Positions 8,471 through 16,638 of a DNA stretch of 48,509 bases are shown here, one piece after another; positions within the stretch are counted from its first letter, which is position 1; the number at the start of each line of letters is the position of its first letter. The stretch is from Nitrospirota bacterium. Its GTDB lineage: Bacteria; Nitrospirota; Thermodesulfovibrionia; Thermodesulfovibrionales; JdFR-88. The position numbers and the translations under genes were made by a program. Location: NCBI GenBank assembly GCA_021789735.1, contig JAJYJB010000007.1:1-48509 (forward strand), in the 5' to 3' direction. The notes under the pieces are model-generated. The model did not search any database. It was not told the origin of the DNA and was given only the letters and a program-made list of their open reading frames with translations.

Positions 8471-8526
8471 CAAAAGTTTTTCTCTTTTTCCGTTTTGGGC
8501 ATTTTTTCCCGGGCCGCGGGCAAACG

Positions 8527-9756
8527 CTAGCGTGTGGAAACCCTCACGTTGTCTACCCACATATCGCTCCGTCCGGTATGGTCCAGCTTCAGGGGCGCAT
8601 CCCTCACAATTGCGGCCCTCAACAGTCTGCATCCCCTTGGGGCCCGGAAGTTTGCCGAAAGCTCCCGCCACTGCCCTGTGCCTCGCAGTTGGGGCGAACG
8701 TTCATAATATCCCCCGCAGGCCCGGCTCCAGACTTCAAGATAGACCCCGCTTGCCGTTATAACATTCCTGGTCTTTATGTCCGCCTTTAATTCATAGGAG
8801 CGGCCAGGGGAAACCATCATGTATTGCCATAGCATAAACCCGGGCCCCCTGCGCCCGCTGAACCGGACGTGCAGGCTCCTTTTCCCTTGGGTCCGTTCGC
8901 TCCCGTCGTACGAGAAGGCAAAACCGCGCCCGTCCGGCACTATCCAGCCAAAGCATGCATCTGCCGTTTCACTTATAGGGCGCTCGAACCCTCCGTTTAT
9001 CACGACAGTCCCCGGCATGCCTTTGCCTCCGGCATCCGGGGAATTCCGCCAGAAATCCCAGGCCTCATCATAGCGCCTCTGGGCCAGGAGAAGCCTGCAC
9101 AGGGCAGCCCGGCGTTCCCTGCCAACAAGTCCACGCGAGAGCCTGTAAAAGGAAAGGGCTGGGTCCGCCATGCCGCTTTCAAGCAGGTAATCCATGTACC
9201 CGTTATAGGCCCGGGAGGTGCGCGGCAGGACCTTTTTAACCATATAGCCTTGAGGAATGTTCAGGAGCAGGCTCAGGCCCGAAACGCCCGCCACGGCATC
9301 CGGCCTGAGCTCTATGCACCTTTTGAATGCCGCCGCCGCCCGGTCTTCTTCTCCGGCTTCCAGCCTGAATATGCCTATGTCCCACAAGTCCCGTTCGTAT
9401 GTACCCCTGAGCGCCTCATATCTTGCAATGGCGCCACTGGCGTCCGGATACCTGCCCGAAAGGCGGCAGGCCAGGGCCAACTGGTACCATGCGCGGGCGT
9501 AAAGAGGGTCCCGGAGTACAGCGCGCCTGTAAAGGCCTATCGCTTCGCCTAGCTTGGGCCCCCTAAGGCTGTATTGGTCCTTGAGGGCCATTTTGTAGCT
9601 CACCGGGGCGTCTCCGGAGGCAAAGGCAGCTATCTTAAGGGCGAGACGGTTTCCGGACCTGTAGGCGATGTCCGCCATGGCGTCCGCACCCAACCTGTAA
9701 ATAATGAAAAGGCTGGCAAGATGGACAAAGGCCAGAAGGATTCTGCGCTGCCTCAT
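8527..9756 (-). CDS. TPR protein with C-terminal carbohydrate-binding-like domain
   Basis: A protein of 409 residues with an N-terminal membrane anchor (residues 6-25). TPR-like helices fill roughly 65-260 (for example A-I-G-L-Y-R-R-A-V-L-R-D-P-L-Y-A-R-A-W). A C-terminal beta domain opens with V-I-N-G-G-F-E-R-P-I and contains F-G-W, Y-E-L-K-A-D-I-K and D-N-V-R-V, the usual pattern of CBM4/9-like jelly rolls. It overlaps the kinase gene by ATGA and precedes the ligase/polymerase gene, so it may tether polymer or organise the export machine in the periplasm (inference). No enzyme motif was seen. Confidence 0.75.
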   Translation of the reverse strand: MRQRRILLAFVHLASLFIIYRLGADAMADIAYRSGNRLALKIAAFASGDAPVSYKMALKDQYSLRGPKLGEAIGLYRRAVLRDPLYARAWYQLALACRLSGRYPDASGAIARYEALRGTYERDLWDIGIFRLEAGEEDRAAAAFKRCIELRPDAVAGVSGLSLLLNIPQGYMVKKVLPRTSRAYNGYMDYLLESGMADPALSFYRLSRGLVGRERRAALCRLLLAQRRYDEAWDFWRNSPDAGGKGMPGTVVINGGFERPISETADACFGWIVPDGRGFAFSYDGSERTQGKRSLHVRFSGRRGPGFMLWQYMMVSPGRSYELKADIKTRNVITASGVYLEVWSRACGGYYERSPQLRGTGQWRELSANFRAPRGCRLLRAAIVRDAPLKLDHTGRSDMWVDNVRVSTR

Positions 9757-11987
9757 TCCTGACTGTCATCGCGGTAGTAAGGCGAATAGTAGGAATAATA
9801 TCCGTTCCGCATGCCGTTTCCCCTGACGCCATTAATGACAAGGCCGAGCACCTTCGCGTTCACATATTCCAGCACCTTTTTTGTCTCCTTTAACGAGTCC
9901 CTGGTCGTCCGGCCGCTCAGGGCCACTGCGATCACGCCGTCAACGAAGCTGCCCAGGCACACGGAATCCGCCATTCCCAGGACGGGGGCCGAGTCTATTA
10001 TCACAAAATTGTAGGTCTTTCCCAGGCGCTCCAGCAGTTCCTTCATCCTGGCTGAGCCCAGGAGCTCGGAGGGATTCGGCGGAACCGGGCCCGCGGTGAT
10101 TATGTCCAGGGAGGGAACTGATGTGTTTCTTATTAGCCCCTCCTCGCCAAATTCCATGTTTCCGGAAAGGTAGGTTGAAAGGCCCCTGCCATTTCCAAGG
10201 CCGAATATCTGGTGGAGGTTCGGCCTCCTCAAGTCTGCATCCACGATTATCCCTTTCCCAAGGTACTTGGTCAGGGCGATGGAGGTGTTGCAGGCCACAG
10301 TGGTCTTGCCCTCTCCTTTTCTTGGGCTCGTTATCAATATTGTCTTTGGCGGACGCGATGCGGATGAAAAAAGGATAAAGGTGCCTACCGAGCGGAACGC
10401 CTCTGCCGTTGCCCCCTTGTTGTCCGCGTGCGAAATGAGGGAGAGTTCCTCCAGACCGATCTTCTTCCTGTGGGGGATCGCGCCAAGCGGCGCCATTTTC
10501 ATCTTTCTTTCTATCTCCTGCGAGTCCTTGACCGTGTTGTCCAGATACTCAGCAAAGAACGCTGCCCCCACACCACCCGTTACGCCAAGGAAAAGGGCAA
10601 GCATCAGGTTTCTGGCCTTGTCGGGCGCCGACGGCCTTTTTGGCATTTGCGCCCTGTCCAGCACCTGGATATTGGTAGAGGTCATCGTGGCCGAGACGGT
10701 GATCTCCTTCAGCCTCTGCAGGAGGCTCAGATAAAGAGACTGGTTGGTGTCCACCTCCCGTTTCAGTATCTGGTACTCGACCATTTTCCTCTGGAAGTCG
10801 ACCGCCGCCTCTTTCTGGCGGTCAAAGACCCGCCTCAGCGTGTTTTCCTTTTTTACCGCCGCCACATACTCCCCTCTCACACTCCTGAAGATGCTGCGCT
10901 CATCTTTCCTGATGGAAGCGGCCATGGACTTTATCTGGCTTTGGAGGTTCTTCATCTGCGGATACGTTGGCTTGAACGTCTTCAGCTCATTGTTGTATTC
11001 GGCAACCAACGCCGCGTACTGCGCCTCCAACCGCTGTATCAGAACGTTGTCTATAACGGCCCGGCTGTCACCGCCCGCGTCCTTAAGCTCCGCATAGCGC
11101 GCTTCCTCGTCTATCCTTTCGGCCACCGCCTGGTCCAGGGATTCGGCCATGTACCCGAGGGTATAGTTCACAAGGCTCTGCTTGATCCGGTTCTTGCCTT
11201 CAATGTAAAGCATCTGGTTGCCTGCGGCATACTGGTTGAGCGCCTCCTCCGAGTCCTCAAGCCTCGCCTTCATGATCTTTATCTGCTGCTCAAGCCAGTT
11301 GCGTGCCTGCCGTCCGGCATCATATGCGCTCTCAACGTTATAGTCTATATATGCGTCCGCGATGGCGTTGGCCGCGTTCCTTGCCAGAGCGGGATCGTGG
11401 GCGGTGAAACTTACGTTTACAAGCTGCGAATTGGGCACTGGGTTTACCCTGACCCTTTTTAAAAACGGTTTCACGATGTCCCTGGCGTGCCCCCCTGTTT
11501 GACTCCCCCCATTTCTCAGCAGGAACGGGAAGATGAGCATGGCCCCATCCTTGAAAGCCGACTGAACGCTTTTCGGTGCGAACTCCCTGCTTCTGCCCAG
11601 GTCCAGCTTTCTTATGACCCTTGCCGCGACGTTCCTGCTCTTAAGTATCTTGTACTGGGTCTGGTAGTAGTCGTCATCGTTTTGGGAGGACTCGTAAGCT
11701 CCCTTGAAGTCCAGTATGTTTGGGGTCCCTTTGTCTATTTTTATTGTCACAGTGGCGGTGTAAACGGGTTTCTCCATGAAATTGGAGATAATCGCTGCGG
11801 CCAGAACACCCGTGAAGATGGTGGCCAGTATCCATCTTCTTCCTGAAAGGACGTGAAGATAATCCCTCAGATGTATGCTCTCATTCTCCTCACTCGGCAG
11901 GCCGGCAGCGGGTGCGCCCTCGGCGGACTGCCTTGGGACAACGGGCCCCGGACCGCCAAGGCCGTATGGCTGCATCTGATCGTCCAT
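9753..11987 (-). CDS. Wzc-like polysaccharide co-polymerase with tyrosine autokinase
   Basis: A protein of 744 residues. Residues 35-80 hold the first Wzz-type membrane segment after HLRDYLHVLSGRRW. A long periplasmic coiled-coil region follows and a second membrane segment lies near 465-485. The cytoplasmic BY-kinase domain has Walker A SPRKGEGKTT (from 554), Walker A' IIVDADLRRP (about 580-589) and Walker B VIIDSAP (about 662-668). The C-terminus carries a tyrosine cluster (six Tyr in YYSYYSPYY) that is the known autophosphorylation site type. It controls chain length and export with the Wza-like lipoprotein encoded upstream and is presumably dephosphorylated by the CpsB-type protein. Confidence 0.93.
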   Translation of the reverse strand: MDDQMQPYGLGGPGPVVPRQSAEGAPAAGLPSEENESIHLRDYLHVLSGRRWILATIFTGVLAAAIISNFMEKPVYTATVTIKIDKGTPNILDFKGAYESSQNDDDYYQTQYKILKSRNVAARVIRKLDLGRSREFAPKSVQSAFKDGAMLIFPFLLRNGGSQTGGHARDIVKPFLKRVRVNPVPNSQLVNVSFTAHDPALARNAANAIADAYIDYNVESAYDAGRQARNWLEQQIKIMKARLEDSEEALNQYAAGNQMLYIEGKNRIKQSLVNYTLGYMAESLDQAVAERIDEEARYAELKDAGGDSRAVIDNVLIQRLEAQYAALVAEYNNELKTFKPTYPQMKNLQSQIKSMAASIRKDERSIFRSVRGEYVAAVKKENTLRRVFDRQKEAAVDFQRKMVEYQILKREVDTNQSLYLSLLQRLKEITVSATMTSTNIQVLDRAQMPKRPSAPDKARNLMLALFLGVTGGVGAAFFAEYLDNTVKDSQEIERKMKMAPLGAIPHRKKIGLEELSLISHADNKGATAEAFRSVGTFILFSSASRPPKTILITSPRKGEGKTTVACNTSIALTKYLGKGIIVDADLRRPNLHQIFGLGNGRGLSTYLSGNMEFGEEGLIRNTSVPSLDIITAGPVPPNPSELLGSARMKELLERLGKTYNFVIIDSAPVLGMADSVCLGSFVDGVIAVALSGRTTRDSLKETKKVLEYVNAKVLGLVINGVRGNGMRNGYYSYYSPYYRDDSQE

Positions 11988-11991
11988 TCGC

Positions 11992-13014
11992 TTAATATCC
12001 CCTTCCTACCGCTATCGAGTGGGTGTAAACAGAGCTCCTCAGCCCCTTGAAAAACTCCTTGATGGCGCTGGTTGAAACTATGATCACGTCCTTGTTCTTT
12101 ATATAAATGTCCGGGCTTTTTCCGCTCAGGATGGAATCATAGTTGGTCACAAGGAGCTTCCTCCGGCCGTTTCCGTCATTCCTGTATATCTTTATGTCCT
12201 TTACCGCTTCGTAGTTGAGACCCTTTGCCAGGCTGATAGCCTGAGTAAGCGTGACGTTTCCTGTAAGCGGGAACGAACCGGGGGACCCCACCGCGCCGTC
12301 CACGTAAAACCGGCCGGCGCGGAGGATGTTTATGACGTCGCCTGACCGCAGCGGGACATTGAGCCGTGCGTCGCCTTTCATTAAAAGCCCGTTCAGGTCT
12401 ATTTTCAGTGTCTTTCCTTTCCCGCCTTGGCGCCCCTGCCTGCTGATATAGCAGATGTTCGAGGCCTCATCGGTGAGCCCCCCGGCCATTGAAAGCATGT
12501 CCAGGAGGTATTTCGGCCCCGAGACCGAGAAGACCTGAGGGTTGTGGACCGCCCCCAAAACGGTTATCCTGCGGCTCCTGTATTCCTCTATGAACACGTT
12601 TACCACGGGGTCCTGTATGTAGGCCCGAAGCTTCCGTTCGATGGCGGACTCGAGTTCCTGCGGCGTCAGCCCCGCGGCCTTCACCTCGTTCACGAGCGGC
12701 AGCTCTATCATTCCCGTCTGGCTGATGCGCACCGTTTCCGAAAGGTCCCCGACCCTGAAAACGTTTACCTGAATGAGGTCCTCCGGCCCTAGCGTATAAT
12801 CCCTGGTGGAATCAAGCGCCCCCCGCGTCATCGCCCTTTTTACGAGCTCGCTGTTAAGGAGGCTGGAGTGGCCCGTGCCTGAATACGCGTTGCTTATTAC
12901 CCGCTGGTATTCCTGGCCGGGGGCGCAGGAGGCCAGGGCCAGGCAAAAAAGCAGGAAGAAGGCAGGAACCATCATCCGGACTGACACTTTTTTATCTGGA
13001 CCTGTCATCCTCAT
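11992..13014 (-). CDS. Wza-like polysaccharide export lipoprotein with SLBB domains
   Basis: A protein of about 340 residues with a lipoprotein signal peptide whose lipobox reads L-A-S-C. It is followed by the polysaccharide export domain (YTLGPEDLIQVNVFRVGDLS) and two SLBB-type beta-grasp domains (ITVLGAVHNPQVFSVSGP and FYVDGAVGSPGSFPLTGN). It should form the outer-membrane channel for the polymer. It lies 4 nt before the Wzc-like kinase gene and 6 nt after the FecR-domain gene. ATGs at 13014 and 13008 are both possible; the signal peptide suits either. Confidence 0.93.
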   Translation of the reverse strand: MRMTGPDKKVSVRMMVPAFFLLFCLALASCAPGQEYQRVISNAYSGTGHSSLLNSELVKRAMTRGALDSTRDYTLGPEDLIQVNVFRVGDLSETVRISQTGMIELPLVNEVKAAGLTPQELESAIERKLRAYIQDPVVNVFIEEYRSRRITVLGAVHNPQVFSVSGPKYLLDMLSMAGGLTDEASNICYISRQGRQGGKGKTLKIDLNGLLMKGDARLNVPLRSGDVINILRAGRFYVDGAVGSPGSFPLTGNVTLTQAISLAKGLNYEAVKDIKIYRNDGNGRRKLLVTNYDSILSGKSPDIYIKNKDVIIVSTSAIKEFFKGLRSSVYTHSIAVGRGY

Positions 13015-13020
13015 TTTTTC

Positions 13021-13782
13021 TTAGGGCAGATAGGGACTGGCCTCATTCCAACCATGGCTTCTCCGGTTTTGCTCCAGGGTGACCCCGGTGATAGTGCCCG
13101 CAACCATTGCGCCTCCGATCGCAAACGCTGCCGTGGTGGAACCGAACGCCCCTGCTCCGCCGCCTGCTCCGCCTTCGGCTCCCGAATCTGAAGCGCCGCC
13201 CTGCATCTTTGCCGCAAGGGCGCCATCCAGGCTCGCATATCTCGCTTTTCCTTTTTGGGCGATCAGGCCGCCTGAGAGCGTCTTAACCATCGTCCTGCCG
13301 CCTTCAAAAGAAATGCCCCCTATAAATCCCGCCCTCCCCGGGACCAGCCTAAGGTTGTCCGGGGTCAGGAGCTTGAACCTTGAGGAGCCGCTACCGTTTA
13401 TTCCGATCCGCCCTTTAATGAGCACTACGTCGTAGGAGGGGCCGTAGCCCGCCCCGAAGGCCACGGCCGAGTCCGCGCCGGCATCAACGCGGGTGCCGTC
13501 GTCAAAAACAAAGGATATCTTGCCGCGGGCGGTACTGAAGACCTCGCCGGAGGCAACTGGACAGGTGCCCCGCAGCCTTAGCCACTGCCCGGCGAGATAC
13601 ACCCGGGCCTCGCCTTCCGGATAAGCATTTCCGATCAGCCGGGAGACGGGCCTCGCAACGGCCGCGCCGTCCGCCTTGGCAGCCGGCGGCCGCGGCGTCC
13701 ATGAATGAGCGGCAGACGCCGCGGGAAGATCGATGAAGTTTATCAAAAAGGCAATCAGCGCCATGACCGCGGTCTTTCGCAT
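13021..13782 (-). CDS. Secreted FecR-domain protein of polysaccharide operon
   Basis: A protein of 253 residues. The start at 13782 has GGGGG as ribosome site and gives a clear signal peptide (MRKTAVMALIAFLINFIDLPAASA). Residues about 45-150 match a FecR domain: GNAYPEGEARVYLAGQW, then VFSTARGKISFVFDDGTRVDAG and a V-V-L-I-K-G-R-I block. The C-terminus is glycine/alanine-rich with a hydrophobic stretch (AFAIGGAMVAGTITG). FecR proteins with iron transport act on a sigma factor. None is nearby here, so a periplasmic or cell-surface role in polymer assembly is more likely. It is the first gene of the export operon, downstream of promoter 13845-13873. Confidence 0.8.
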   Translation of the reverse strand: MRKTAVMALIAFLINFIDLPAASAAHSWTPRPPAAKADGAAVARPVSRLIGNAYPEGEARVYLAGQWLRLRGTCPVASGEVFSTARGKISFVFDDGTRVDAGADSAVAFGAGYGPSYDVVLIKGRIGINGSGSSRFKLLTPDNLRLVPGRAGFIGGISFEGGRTMVKTLSGGLIAQKGKARYASLDGALAAKMQGGASDSGAEGGAGGGAGAFGSTTAAFAIGGAMVAGTITGVTLEQNRRSHGWNEASPYLP

Positions 13783-13839
13783 CCGGAACCCCCTTGCGTG
13801 CAAAAATGAGTTTCCTGCAACCATAAGTTTCATCTATAC

Positions 13840-13850
13840 AACCTAGAGTA
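13840..13850. promoter_or_regulatory. Operator candidate at fecR/export operon promoter
   Basis: AACCTAGAGTA (minus strand TACTCTAGGTT) is an AACY-N3-RGTT site with one mismatch and coincides with the predicted -10 box. A second related half-site, CAACCATAAGTTT, lies at 13818-13830, exactly 21 bp away. Confidence 0.4.
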
Positions 13851-13873
13851 ATCCCGGGGCTTCCATTTGTCAA
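13845..13873 (-). promoter_or_regulatory. Promoter of fecR-wza-wzc operon
   Basis: On the minus strand TTGACA (13868-13873), a 17-nt spacer and a weak TACTCT (13845-13850). The leader to the ATG at 13782 is about 55 nt and has no ops element. Confidence 0.5.
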
Positions 13874-13903
13874 GCACTTTCCTGAATGGATTTTCTATCT
13901 TTT

Positions 13904-14389
13904 TTATGCGCGCATTATCATGCAGTTGTCCGTCTCAAGGGACCAGCCCAGGGCCTCTAACAGCACAAGGCACCTTTCCTGGCCCTTCGTGTACCGTTTG
14001 AAGATCCCGTCGAACCCGGCGAAAGGGCCATCCTTTATCACCACCCGCCCGCCTTCCTGGATGTCTTCGGGCCCAATCACTATCGCCCCTTTTTGCACCT
14101 TTTCCCTGATGGGGCTTATGATCTCGTCAGGCACGGACGTCAGGCTCCCCCCGCCGACGATGTACCTCACCCCCCTCGTGTAGCTTATCAACCGGAACCG
14201 CTGTGCGGGGTCGAAGCGGGCGAATATGTAGCAGGGGAAAAGTGGCCCGATCGTCTCAACTATTTTTTGCCCCCTGTATCTTTTTTGCCTTAAAAGCGGG
14301 TTAAGGGTCTCGATGCCGGCGCCGTTCAGGCGCACAGAGACCGCATTTTCGTGGCCGGGCTTCAGGTATACCGCGTACCATTTTTCCAT
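13904..14389 (-). CDS. RfaH-like transcription antiterminator (NusG paralogue)
   Basis: A protein of 161 residues whose layout follows E. coli RfaH: WYAVYLKPG with Lys10 at the same position, PLFPCYIFARFDP around 49-61, Y-T-R-G-V-R-Y-I-V with Thr71-Arg72, then a KOW-type C-terminal domain with DGPFAGFDGIF. RfaH binds RNA polymerase paused at an ops site and suppresses termination in long polysaccharide operons. The RfaH residues His20, Arg23 and Gln24 are not conserved, but an ops-like element stands at 6057-6069. The gene begins the locus and has its own promoter carrying the shared palindrome. Confidence 0.88.
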   Translation of the reverse strand: MEKWYAVYLKPGHENAVSVRLNGAGIETLNPLLRQKRYRGQKIVETIGPLFPCYIFARFDPAQRFRLISYTRGVRYIVGGGSLTSVPDEIISPIREKVQKGAIVIGPEDIQEGGRVVIKDGPFAGFDGIFKRYTKGQERCLVLLEALGWSLETDNCMIMRA

Positions 14390-14399
14390 CTCAGGACAG

Positions 14400-14429
14400 A
14401 TTCTAAAACGCCCGTGAACATTATGTCAA
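14400..14429 (-). promoter_or_regulatory. Promoter of RfaH-like gene
   Basis: On the minus strand TTGACA (14424-14429), an 18-nt spacer and TAGAAT (14400-14405). The -10 box ends only 10 nt before the ATG at 14389, so the message has a very short leader, perhaps 3-5 nt. Confidence 0.6.
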
Positions 14430-14438
14430 CCTACGGTT
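14428..14438. promoter_or_regulatory. Operator candidate at RfaH-like gene promoter
   Basis: CAACCTACGGTTG (14427-14439), core AACCTACGGTT, a palindrome with arms CAACC/GGTTG. It overlaps the first bases of the -35 box of the minus-strand promoter. Confidence 0.5.
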
Positions 14439-14485
14439 GCATTAAAACTCCTGAGGGTTGCAAAAACCGGGGTGCGGCGGCTTGC

Positions 14486-14494
14486 TGTTATAAT
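14486..14494 (+). promoter_or_regulatory. Extended -10 promoter of ligA
   Basis: TGTTATAAT (14486-14494) is a TGnTATAAT extended -10 box 61 nt before the ligA ATG. No -35 box was seen at a 16-18 nt distance, as is common for extended -10 promoters. Confidence 0.5.
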
Positions 14495-14555
14495 ATGTCC
14501 GGTTTTCAGAGGGTAAAAAAGCAACTCAAAGCCTTTTTGGAGATAAAATATCCCT

Positions 14556-16628
14556 ATGACTGTAAAAAAAGAAACGCCCCTGGAAATAAAGAGCGAAGTG
14601 GAGCGGCTGGTAAAGGAGATCAATTACCACAATTACCGTTATTATGTGCTCGACTCCCCGCTGGTCACGGACGAGGAGTACGACAGGATGTACCGCAAGC
14701 TTAAGCAGCTTGAGGAAAAATACGGCTATGTCCTTCCGGAGTCGCCAACTGCGCGAGTGGGCGCTGCCCCCTCGGAGAAGTTCGCGAAGGTCAGGCACAC
14801 CGTCCCGATGCTCTCCCTGGACAATGCCTTCTCGCATGATGAGCTGCGGGAGTTCGACCGCAGGTTAAAAAGGCTCCTCGGCCGGGATGAGGACATAGAG
14901 TACACCGTTGAGCCCAAGTACGACGGCCTGGCGATGGAGCTCACATATGAGGGGGGGCTCCTGACAAGGGCCTCAACGAGGGGCGACGGCTTTGAAGGGG
15001 AAGACGTGACCAGGAACATAAGGACGATCATGGCGGTGCCGCTAAGGATCGAGGCTGACGGCGCGGCCCCCCAGGTTATAGATATAAGGGGCGAGGTCTA
15101 CATGGACCTTGCGGAGTTCAAAAAACTGAACCGCAGCAGGGAAGACGCCGGAGAGCCGGTCTTTGCCAACCCGAGGAACGCCGCTGCGGGAAGCGTGAGA
15201 CAGTTGGACCCGTCCATCACGGCCTCAAGGAAACTGTTTCTGGCATGCTATGGGATGGGCGCGGCAAGCGGGGTGGAATTCAGTAGCCACTCGGAATTCA
15301 TGGACTGGCTCAGAAGGAAGAGATTTCCGGTCCCGGCGGTGTTTGAAAGGGCCAGGGGCATAGAGCGCGTGCTTGAGGCGGTCGGCAGGATAGAGCAGAA
15401 GAGGGACAGCTTCCGCTTCGAAACCGACGGGGCCGTGATAAAAGTTGACGATCTGGGGCTCCAGCAGCGTCTCGGCTTCAAGACGAGGGAGCCCCGTTGG
15501 GCCATCGCCTACAAGTTCACCGCCCACCAGGCCTCCACGAAAATAAAGGACATAAGGGGAAGCGTGGGCCGCACTGGCGTCATCACGCCCTACGCGGTCT
15601 TCGAGCCGGTAAGGATAGGCGGCGTCACGGTGGGCAAATCGACCCTGCACAACTGGGACGAGATAAAGAGAAAGGACATAAGGATCGGGGACACTGCGGT
15701 CGTGGAAAGGGCCGGTGACGTCATTCCCCACGTGCTCATGGTCATAAAGGAAAAAAGAACCGGCAAGGAAAAAGAGGTGCCCGTGCCAACCAAATGCCCT
15801 GTCTGCGGAAGTGAGGTGGTGCGGGAGGAGGGCGAAGTGGCCGTAAGATGCGTGTCCCTGTCATGCCCCGCCCAGGTGCAGGAAAGGATCATACATTTTG
15901 CGGGCAGGAACGGCATGGACATAGAGGGCCTCGGGGAAAAGAACGTGGAGCTGCTTTACACGAAAGGGCTCATAAAGGATTTCGAGGACATCTACAGGCT
16001 CGAAATTGACGATTTCCTGGCGCTGCCCAGGTTCGCCCGGAAGTCCGCCACGAACATGGTGAACGCCATAGAGCGCAGCAAAACGCCCACCCTGTCCAGG
16101 TTTCTCTATTCCCTGGGCATCCCCCATGTGGGAGAGTACGCCGCAAGGCTTCTCGCCAAAAACTTCTCCAGGCTTGAAGACCTCTACCATGTGACCCCCG
16201 AAAAACTGAGACCGATAAAGCACCTGGGGGACAAGATCGCCAACTCCATATCTGTTTTTTTCAGGGACGAAAAGAACATAAGGACAATGGATGCGCTGAA
16301 ATCGTCCGGCCTCAGGATACAAAATCCGGACTTCGCCGCAGGGGAAAAAGAGGAAAAGAAGAAACAGGAACTTCCCCTGGACGGTTTGACCTTCGTTATC
16401 ACGGGCACGCTGCCTGCGCCAAGGAAGGAAGTGGAGGACATGATAGAGGCGCATGGGGGACATGCCTCATCCGCGATATCGGGCAATACGGACTACCTTG
16501 TGGCCGGGGAGAAACCAGGCTCGAAGCTTGATAAAGCCAGGCAGATGGGCGTGAAGACGGTCTCCTATGAGGAGCTCCTCAAACTGGTAAAAGACCGCAC
16601 AGGCAAAAAAAACCCCACCCTGTTTTAA
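14556..16628 (+). CDS. ligA: NAD-dependent DNA ligase LigA
   Basis: A protein of 690 residues, the usual LigA length. Seen: the Ia-type N-terminus with HNYRYYVLDSPLVTDEEYD (YxxD), the adenylated lysine in KYDG (Lys121), the ENPRNAAAGS-like F-A-N-P-R-N-A-A-A-G-S motif, an OB-fold region G-R-T-G-V-I-T-P, a CPVC...C-x5-C zinc finger around 404-430, HhH repeats and a C-terminal BRCT domain (about 605-680). It seals nicks using NAD and releases AMP and NMN. It is convergent with pncC, with only one base between the stop codons. Confidence 0.97.
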   Translation: MTVKKETPLEIKSEVERLVKEINYHNYRYYVLDSPLVTDEEYDRMYRKLKQLEEKYGYVLPESPTARVGAAPSEKFAKVRHTVPMLSLDNAFSHDELREFDRRLKRLLGRDEDIEYTVEPKYDGLAMELTYEGGLLTRASTRGDGFEGEDVTRNIRTIMAVPLRIEADGAAPQVIDIRGEVYMDLAEFKKLNRSREDAGEPVFANPRNAAAGSVRQLDPSITASRKLFLACYGMGAASGVEFSSHSEFMDWLRRKRFPVPAVFERARGIERVLEAVGRIEQKRDSFRFETDGAVIKVDDLGLQQRLGFKTREPRWAIAYKFTAHQASTKIKDIRGSVGRTGVITPYAVFEPVRIGGVTVGKSTLHNWDEIKRKDIRIGDTAVVERAGDVIPHVLMVIKEKRTGKEKEVPVPTKCPVCGSEVVREEGEVAVRCVSLSCPAQVQERIIHFAGRNGMDIEGLGEKNVELLYTKGLIKDFEDIYRLEIDDFLALPRFARKSATNMVNAIERSKTPTLSRFLYSLGIPHVGEYAARLLAKNFSRLEDLYHVTPEKLRPIKHLGDKIANSISVFFRDEKNIRTMDALKSSGLRIQNPDFAAGEKEEKKKQELPLDGLTFVITGTLPAPRKEVEDMIEAHGGHASSAISGNTDYLVAGEKPGSKLDKARQMGVKTVSYEELLKLVKDRTGKKNPTLF

Positions 16629-16638
16629 ATTAAAACAG
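16620..16638. terminator. Inverted repeat spanning ligA/pncC stop codons
   Basis: CTGTTTTAAATTAAAACAG has 9-nt arms (CTGTTTTAA/TTAAAACAG) around one central base and contains both TAA stop codons of the convergent genes. It may act as a weak bidirectional hairpin; there is no GC-rich stem. Confidence 0.35.

Noticed and set aside
8470..8671. Sixty-seven-residue N-terminal extension of the O-antigen ligase
   Set aside because: It would overlap the TPR protein gene, is hydrophilic and unlike the family, while the ATG at 8470 is followed directly by the first membrane segment.
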